Made by a program: the position numbers and the translations under genes. From Opisthorchis felineus (lineage: Eukaryota > Platyhelminthes > Trematoda > Opisthorchiida > Opisthorchiidae), in NCBI GenBank assembly GCA_004794785.1, contig SJOL01004855.1, positions 1 through 64,000 on the forward strand: a DNA stretch of 64,000 nucleotides, read 5' to 3'. Shown here one piece after another: positions 58,330 to 64,000 of this stretch; position 1 is the first letter of the stretch, and each line of letters starts with the position of its first letter. A model generated the notes under the pieces. The model saw only the letters and a list, made by a program, of their open reading frames with translations, did not search any database and was not told the origin of the DNA.

Positions 58330-58450
58330 CTGCCTAGTGGTTCCCCTGTAGTGTCGATTCACGGGAATTGTTGCGCCAAGACAGGAGGAGAACTGTTCAA
58401 GCGAGGCTGGTTTCAATAAAAATTCTACAATCCAGCAAACACCTACAACT
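58330..58450 (+). mobile_element. S1 SINE copy, body only, head to head with 58130-58328
   Basis: It begins at cctagtggttcccctg, which aligns to the bases just after the hammerhead cleavage position in the 60.7-kb copy. It continues with gttgcgccaagacaggagg and the shared SINE body. The head is absent. Confidence 0.65.
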
Positions 58451-58559
58451 ATTCAGGTTTCGACAGCAAGGATCCGGTCTTTCCAAGGTCGTCGATAGAT
58501 TGCAGTTCATACTAACTGTTAGGAGAACCAGATCCGAACGTATCTGGACTACACAACTG

Positions 58560-58870
58560 ACAATGGAATAACTGTTTTCGTTGAGACAGATTGAATTGGT
58601 TGTTCTTCACTTGCCCTTGACAGATGAGTTCTATTTTTAGTATCACTTTTGGGCCCGCCTAGAACTTTCCACGTGAGCTTTATAAACAGCCCGTTTTCGG
58701 ATGTACATGACACGCCTGTACGCGTCAGTGTTCAATATATCAGCTGATTCGCACGTTCATTGGCTTTCTGGTTTGGCTAAGCGCACCAGGCTAACAAGCG
58801 CCTATCCGGACTCAGGTTCACGGTCAAAGAGAAGGCATTAGGAAAACTGTGGTCCACAACCCTAACAATG
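58560..58870 (-). repeat. Repeat A, copy 3
   Basis: Reverse orientation; closest to copy 2. It starts near 58865 with ggttgtggaccacagttttc and ends near 58560. Identity to copy 2 is high enough to read by eye along its length. Confidence 0.75.
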
Positions 58871-58999
58871 CTCCGCGTCTATCGTGCACATGAACTTTAG
58901 ACAGGAGAACAGTGAATTGTTTTCAACAAACCTAGGTGGATTACATGTAATGTCGCATGGTTATTAGCGCGCTGAGTTTTCGAGGACATCAAATCGCAT

Positions 59000-60580
59000 C
59001 ACTGAATCAGTTCGCGACGCGTCACAATTCTACAAGTGTATGTTAGCTTCGATTTGTTCGACTTTCCGACTCGAGTTTCAGAATTTCCAGACTTCGGCTT
59101 CCAGGATTCCCGGGCTTCTTTATGCGGCTGGCAGAATTTTTCAGGACGATGGTAGAGTAAAGTTGGCACAACTACCGTGAATCTACATAGACTGTCTAGA
59201 TGTCACGTGATGTCCAGTTTGTTTTCTATCTATCACGCAGTAGGTTCCGATAAGAAGTAATCCATGAAGCTGGTTACATCAAGACAACATTTGACTGACG
59301 GTTTAGTGCAAAGCGCATTTCTCTAACTAAGCTAGTGTTTGCTGTTGACACAGTTGGCACTTCTACGTCTTGAAAATAAACGTAAGAAAATTACCAGGTA
59401 CCTGACAAGCCAGTTTTCGTGATTCCTGAAACACAGACGCTGGAATTTTCTTGTTAGCTTGGGGCAAATTACGGAAAAAATAAGCAATGCTACCTGGAAG
59501 ACGTTTATCCATTTTTTTCCTTCAAGCAACAAGGTCGTTTCTCGTTATACACTTAAGATGAAGGTCACTGGAAGGCCCGTGAACCATCGGGAAGCAGCAT
59601 GGGTTGAACCAAACTGCGCTGTCATCAGACTAATGCCGACCAGTGCAACCGGACGAGTAAAGTATGAACGGGTACGGTTGCACCCAGTCTGGTCAGTACA
59701 GATCACCGAAGCATTTCAGCTAAGCTTACAGACCGATGTACCGAATTGGTCAGGAGACATAATTTCATGCAAATAAGCGATTGGAAAACGCCTGATCCTC
59801 GTACTGCGGCTACAGTCCATTTGGCTGCATGCCTGTTGTGAATTACTCGAAGCAATCAGTGCCATTATCCATGCAGGAAGATTATGGTGGATCTAGGTGG
59901 CACCAACTCTTCATCATCAGGACATTACAGCAGAACTTGTCAAAGATTACACCGAGTACACCTTCTGGATACAATACCCGGTGCAAAAAAGTAATAACCC
60001 GCTTTATCGATCGTCAGTAGTCTGGTCACTGACTGCAGTCTTCTCACTCCACCAATGTCTACCACCGTCTGAGTTCAAAGGATCTGAAAAATCCATCTCA
60101 TAAGGAAGAGAGATTTAGAACCCGCTGTATGGACTAACGGTACCAGAGGAACGCGATGAGTCCGTGCGGCTATGCTAACTGCAGATCCAGGTTCACCTAA
60201 GCGCCAGAATCAGAAAGACACAGCTACACTAAATGCATCTCATGCAACAGAGTCTCTTTGACGTGATGCGTGGCACATGGGATTCTCTCCTTCTCTGGAA
60301 AGCAGAGTTGAGAAAATAGTCGAGAATCGCCTTTTTATCAATAAAGGTTGACGTAATTCTTGTTTTCGTAAACCATCTTTTACCGTTTGGTCCCTTAGTT
60401 GTTGGGCACGATGGCTTCCGTAAGCACACATTTGCAGACCCAGTATTAAGTTATAACATGCTTCATTCACCTGAGGAATTCCCAGGTGGTGAACTCACAT
60501 GTGAGAAGAACAGAAGAGGACATCTCATAACCGATCCACCCTCAAATTCCATGAAACTGCTCGTCTGTTTGTTTGTTTTG
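59000..60580. other. Nothing recognised
   Basis: A 105-residue frame at 59459-59776 shows no domain and no codon pattern to suggest a gene. Confidence 0.4.
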
Positions 60581-60589
60581 TTTGATCAC

Positions 60590-60890
60590 ATCACTCAAGT
60601 GTGAACACGTTTGTCTGTTCAGATGTAAAATTCGGATGCGTTGGTGGAGTGGTGATAACACGCTCGCCTCGCATGTCAGATGTCCGGGGTTCAAATCCCG
60701 GCACGGCCTTTGGATATGCACTGCTGATGAGCTCTAATAAGAGCGAAACTCGAGTTTAGTGCTTCCCTCTGGTGTGGCCTCACCGGAATAATAACGCCAG
60801 AACAGGAGGACGACCGTTTAAACGAGAGTGGTGTGAATATGAACAAAATAGCTATCCCGCAAAGCCCCACAACTGAAACACCATGTTTTA
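60590..60890 (+). mobile_element. tRNA-derived SINE with hammerhead ribozyme (family S1, best copy)
   Basis: It starts near tcactcaagtgtgaacacg, followed by a tRNA-like head at about 60636-60708. The A-box-like part is gttggtggagtggtgataa and the B box is ggttcaaatcc inside a 5-bp T-arm (ccggg/cccgg). A hammerhead follows at 60718-60762, and then a body shared with the copies at 31 and 58 kb (agaacaggaggac, atcccgcaa). The architecture matches the ribozyme-bearing tRNA-derived SINEs known from schistosomes (Sm-alpha). The 3' border is approximate. Confidence 0.8.
60718..60762 (+). ncRNA. Type I hammerhead ribozyme, apparently complete
   Basis: Stem I is GCACTG (60718-60723) with TAGTGC (60757-60762), six pairs counting one G-U. 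The core CTGATGA is at 60724-60730. Stem II is GCTCT/AGAGC with loop AATA (60731-60744). GAAA is at 60745-60748. Stem III is very short (ACT/AGT around CG), and the expected cleavage triplet is GTT, just before 60757. All conserved core bases are present. A minimal stem III suggests activity as a dimer, as in other metazoan type I hammerheads. GTT is a slower triplet than GTC. Confidence 0.8.
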
Positions 60891-61314
60891 TCCCGAGATT
60901 TGCTTTTGGTTTCTCTTCGAACCACCAGATATGATAAACATCAGAGTGAGCTCACGTCAACCCGAGAACTGTGGCTGGAGTCTCCTAATGAACTCAACCC
61001 GATTCATAGGAACAGGACCTTTGGTTTCCGTTTCAGTCATACCACACTTGATGGGCCTGGCTACTTGAATTTACCAAAAGACGTTTTACTGTCACACTTT
61101 AGTAACCTATTCCCAAGGCAGGTGCCGTAAGTCCGCGATCCACAACATACATACTCTGCGTGTTAAGCAAAGGAGACAATAGAAGACACAGGCGCAATCC
61201 TGATACATGAGGATCATTGTACTGAGGGTCCCTGGGCCTACAGATTCAACCAAGAAGCATGACACACAAACGCTGAGGTTACGGGATAATGTTGTGAGCT
61301 GAAGCAGTTAGATC

Positions 61315-61362
<48 letters not shown>

Positions 61363-61440
61363 ACATCATCATCATTATCATCACCATCATCATCGTCGTC
61401 GTCATGTTCACCATCGTCATCAGCAGCATCATCATCATTT
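61315..61440. repeat. (CAT)n microsatellite
   Basis: About 14 perfect units are followed by imperfect ones with cgt and cag changes. The 45 bases before it are the reverse complement of 28810-28856, which also carries a short GAT run, so the tract probably grew from the simple tail of a retroelement. Confidence 0.9.
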
Positions 61441-61444
61441 ACGG

Positions 61445-62325
61445 CAACCCCGGATGAGATGGCGCTCCACTACAGTTAGTCAAGTGAGATAACTAAGGAT
61501 GAAGGAGTCAAGTTTATTCGAAGACCGTCCGTACCATAATGAGAAAGCGAGACGTAATCCTATAGAAAAAGGGTCGGGACAACAATGAACTCAACCGATG
61601 AAGGCTCGGCCAACCATTTTACGGCCTAGGTTCAAATTGTCAACTAACAAGTGATTCTGGACTGTCGAATTAAATCTGAACTCAAGAAGATTGGAGCGGA
61701 ATGCGAGTGATAAGTTTTATCTTATATTGTGCTACGAGTCACACGCCAAAATCGGAGTCACATAATACTTTTCTAGCTAACAGCATAAATCCAACTAGTT
61801 GAGTCACAAGAATTATGGCCAGTTATGAATAAATCTTTGGCCATACATAAGTACTTTGTTTTCCTAGCCTACTTAAATCACGCTGTACTACTCTGGGCTA
61901 GCTACCTTTTTCGAAGTGAGATGTCCTCAGTTTGTGAGGTTGTCTGCACTTTACCTGCAGTGAATGTGCCATAGACCGGTTATTGTTTGTCAAGATGGAC
62001 TGATCGAAATCGCCCACACTCTATATGTTTCGAGTTGCCGCACAGTGAAGTGACTGTCGGTGAGACACAAAAAGCGTTTCAGGATCCCTAATCTCAAGAA
62101 GGGATTTCTGATCTCAACGATATTGTCAACGATAGTGTGTAAAATGTCTTGTTTCAATAGCAACAGCTTTTGTCCTTTAAGCTGCTGCAGCACCTAAATC
62201 CATCTACCTGGAACGGCGAAGCGTAGCAGTTTCCTGCACGACCGACCCACGTGCTTTTTACCTGGATATCAAGTCCTTGCTGAAAGGAGAGTACATGTAA
62301 AGTGCACTGAAACGATTTCCTGCTG
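61445..62325. other. Nothing recognised
   Basis: Lies between the CAT microsatellite and the unassigned candidate exon. No repeat landmarks seen. Confidence 0.4.
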
Positions 62326-62329
62326 ATAG

Positions 62330-62486
62330 ATGTGGGGAATATATACTCACGTATTAGCGGACATGTGAAGAAGTATAAAAATGAATGTGAACTACTGTTA
62401 GCGGACCCAACTGATCGACCTACCCCAATCTCTTTTGTTCGGAATGTTGCGAAAGATTTTGATGCTGTTATTCCTCCTAATCTGTG
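62330..62486 (+). CDS. Candidate internal exon of an unidentified gene
   Basis: This 157-nt stretch is open in one frame from a cctgctgatag acceptor to a gtgagttc donor. It reads VGNIYSRISGHVKKYKNEC, then ELLLADPTDRPTP, and ends DFDAVIPPNL. The composition is protein-like and does not resemble the transposon proteins in the window. I do not recognise the family. Its entry phase (1) does not match the exit of the VAL exon at 44503, so it is probably a separate gene, or an ORF kept open by chance. No neighbouring exon was identified. Confidence 0.3.
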
Positions 62487-62920
62487 GTGAGTTCAAATCA
62501 GACCGTCTGCGCACTTCCAATCTGCTATTTAATAAACCTTTGGTCGCATTTGCCTACACACGGAGATTATGCAGATTGATCCAAGCGATAAGCTAACGCA
62601 CTACTAAGAAATTGGGTTATTGACATCTCGAGAGGGTTGCCATTTTTCTAGGTTTGGTCTCTTGGACGAGTAGTGTAATGGTAAAAGACACCTACGAGGA
62701 AATACCAACCCGGCTTCTTTAACGGTTCTTTGAATAAGGTACGAGTCCGTATGAAGACAGCACGGGGAAGGGACATCTGACCTCTCTTGATGGTGATCAA
62801 TCGAATCGCAGCCGATTCGCAATGTTCTTGTGGACACTCATATACATGGCCTCACTTCGGATGTATCTCCCTAAAAATCTTACCATATGTATATGCATAC
62901 GTTGGTTGTAAGTGGTTTAG

Positions 62921-63118
62921 AGAGCGGAAGCACTGAACTTGATTTTTGTTCTAATTAGTTCTCAGTACCAGTGCATACTTTTAGTCGTGTCCCGAACTCT
63001 GAACCCCGGACGTCTTACATGTGAGGCGAATAGGTTACCACTCCTCCACAAGCTCACAGTGGAAGCATCTGGATTAGTACGCCTGAAAAGGGGAACATGT
63101 TCACACAAGAGTGATGTG
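62921..63118 (-). mobile_element. S1 SINE copy, head and ribozyme relic
   Basis: On the minus strand, the 5' end gtcacatcactcttgtgtgaaca is near 63118, the tRNA-like head with gtccggggttcagagttc at about 63000-63062, and a ribozyme relic at 62940-62984 that keeps only the GCACTG/CAGTGC arms. Confidence 0.65.
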
Positions 63119-63239
63119 ACTGGTTGGCCGGCGCCTCGAAAGACGACTTTACTTTTTCCCATAAGACATCCACCCCCACCATGCTAGGGCATTAAGAGCA
63201 GAGCACCCAATGTGCTGATTCGGTTTCCAAATATCCATC

Positions 63240-63440
63240 GTGATAATAGTTTAATAATCGTTCAGCTATAGCATCCTTTCGGTGTCTTGTTACCATTCCA
63301 CCCGAAGACAACAAGAGGACTGAGTTACCACCAGGTTGCCCGGAACAGACCGGAACAGTCAGGGCGCCTTGGTTGGGTTCGAACTACGGACCGTCCGGTC
63401 AGTAAGATCACGCCTTAACCACCCAAACATCTGCGAGCAT
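63240..63440 (-). mobile_element. S3 SINE, diverged copy
   Basis: The head is gtttgggtggttaaggcgtg with B box ggtccgtagttcgaaccc. The body retains taataatcgttcag and ccacccgaag in reverse orientation. It is clearly related to the copies at 50 and 53 kb, but much more diverged. Confidence 0.6.
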
Positions 63441-64000
63441 TCGGGAGGTTTTGTGATAAGTGCACTGTTAACTCAAGCATCATCCATCATCATCATCATC
63501 ATAGGTGCGTGGCATAGCGTGTCTACAAAGTCGTCTGTGGGTTTCATTGTATAACTACTGCACATTGTCCACTGTCCTCTCAACAAGCATTACATGAGTG
63601 CCGAAGACTTGTTGGAATGGAACGTCTTGGATGGTACACCAAGTGTACGATGGCGATTTTCATCGTCTTCTCGCCTCACCTGAGCAACGCATTCGACTTC
63701 TATCCAGGACGCGAATGTTGGTAGCTCAGGTTGTTCACCCCGTGGTCGAATCCGACACCTACTTCCAAGTGTCCTACAAGCCGCTGAGACATAAACGGCA
63801 CTGCGTAGCTGTGTTGCCGGATAAATGTGGCAGCATGAGGTACTGATGAGGTCAGTGTTGAAATGTTTACTATCAACCCGAAGATAAAACAGCAATGCTA
63901 CCGCCAGTCCTCCTTAAATATATCGGCATACGTGACGTTAAGATATGATACAATACAGTACAGTGTGACAGCGTGGCCCATTGTAGTGCATAGTGTAGTA

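Noticed and set aside
1..64000. CRISPR arrays, bacterial operons, rRNA genes
   Set aside because: No direct repeats with regular spacers, no bacterial gene arrangement and no rRNA-like sequence were seen; all repeats fit eukaryotic elements.

Overview
The window looks like repeat-rich, intron-dominated nuclear DNA from a parasitic flatworm (Platyhelminthes). A diphyllobothriid tapeworm or a fluke fits best; this rests on family recognition, not a search. There are no operons, no long open reading frames and no bacterial-type genes. What can be recognised is a split host gene with very short exons, plus layers of decayed mobile elements: non-LTR retrotransposons, one Ty3-type LTR element, one Penelope-like element, tRNA-derived SINEs and hammerhead-ribozyme repeats. 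These ribozyme-bearing SINEs and Penelope elements are well known in flatworms.

The main gene is on the + strand. Two exons (40531-40640 and 44503-44624) join in frame into the N-terminal half of a CAP/SCP domain, as in venom-allergen-like (VAL) secreted proteins: an HN..YR helix, then VWDQKL, a Cys, FEHN and YGENLA. Upstream are six very short candidate exons with good splice sites: 17562-17597, 27574-27594, 31445-31477, 34085-34120, 34657-34677 and 38135-38155. They are 36, 21, 33, 36, 21 and 21 nt, all multiples of three, and all open in the one phase the CAP exon requires. Joined, they encode a polar Gln/Asn/Glu-rich stretch before the CAP domain. This suggests a VAL gene with a micro-exon-encoded N-terminal extension. 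Its signal-peptide exon and most of its C-terminal half are not recognised here. If the model is right, most of 17.6-44.5 kb is intron.

Layout. 0-17.5 kb: dispersed repeats, ribozyme-SINE relics and three weak micro-exon candidates. 17.6-27.6 kb: a 400-bp CTGA microsatellite, a LINE fragment, a Ty3-type integrase relic on the minus strand and a decayed LINE on the plus strand. 27.6-31.4 kb: a dispersed repeat, a LINE 3' end, and a Penelope-like element interrupted by a small inverted-repeat element, then a head-to-head SINE pair. 31.5-44.5 kb: micro-exons, CAP exons and a 175-bp inverted repeat. 45-64 kb: a LINE 3' end, two diverged duplicates that share a 235-bp identical core, many SINEs, a CAT microsatellite and one unassigned candidate exon.

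Small self-cleaving ribozyme motifs recur in three unrelated repeat families, and five loci carry two copies arranged head to head. All of this was read by eye. Repeat boundaries are approximate and exon calls need transcript evidence.
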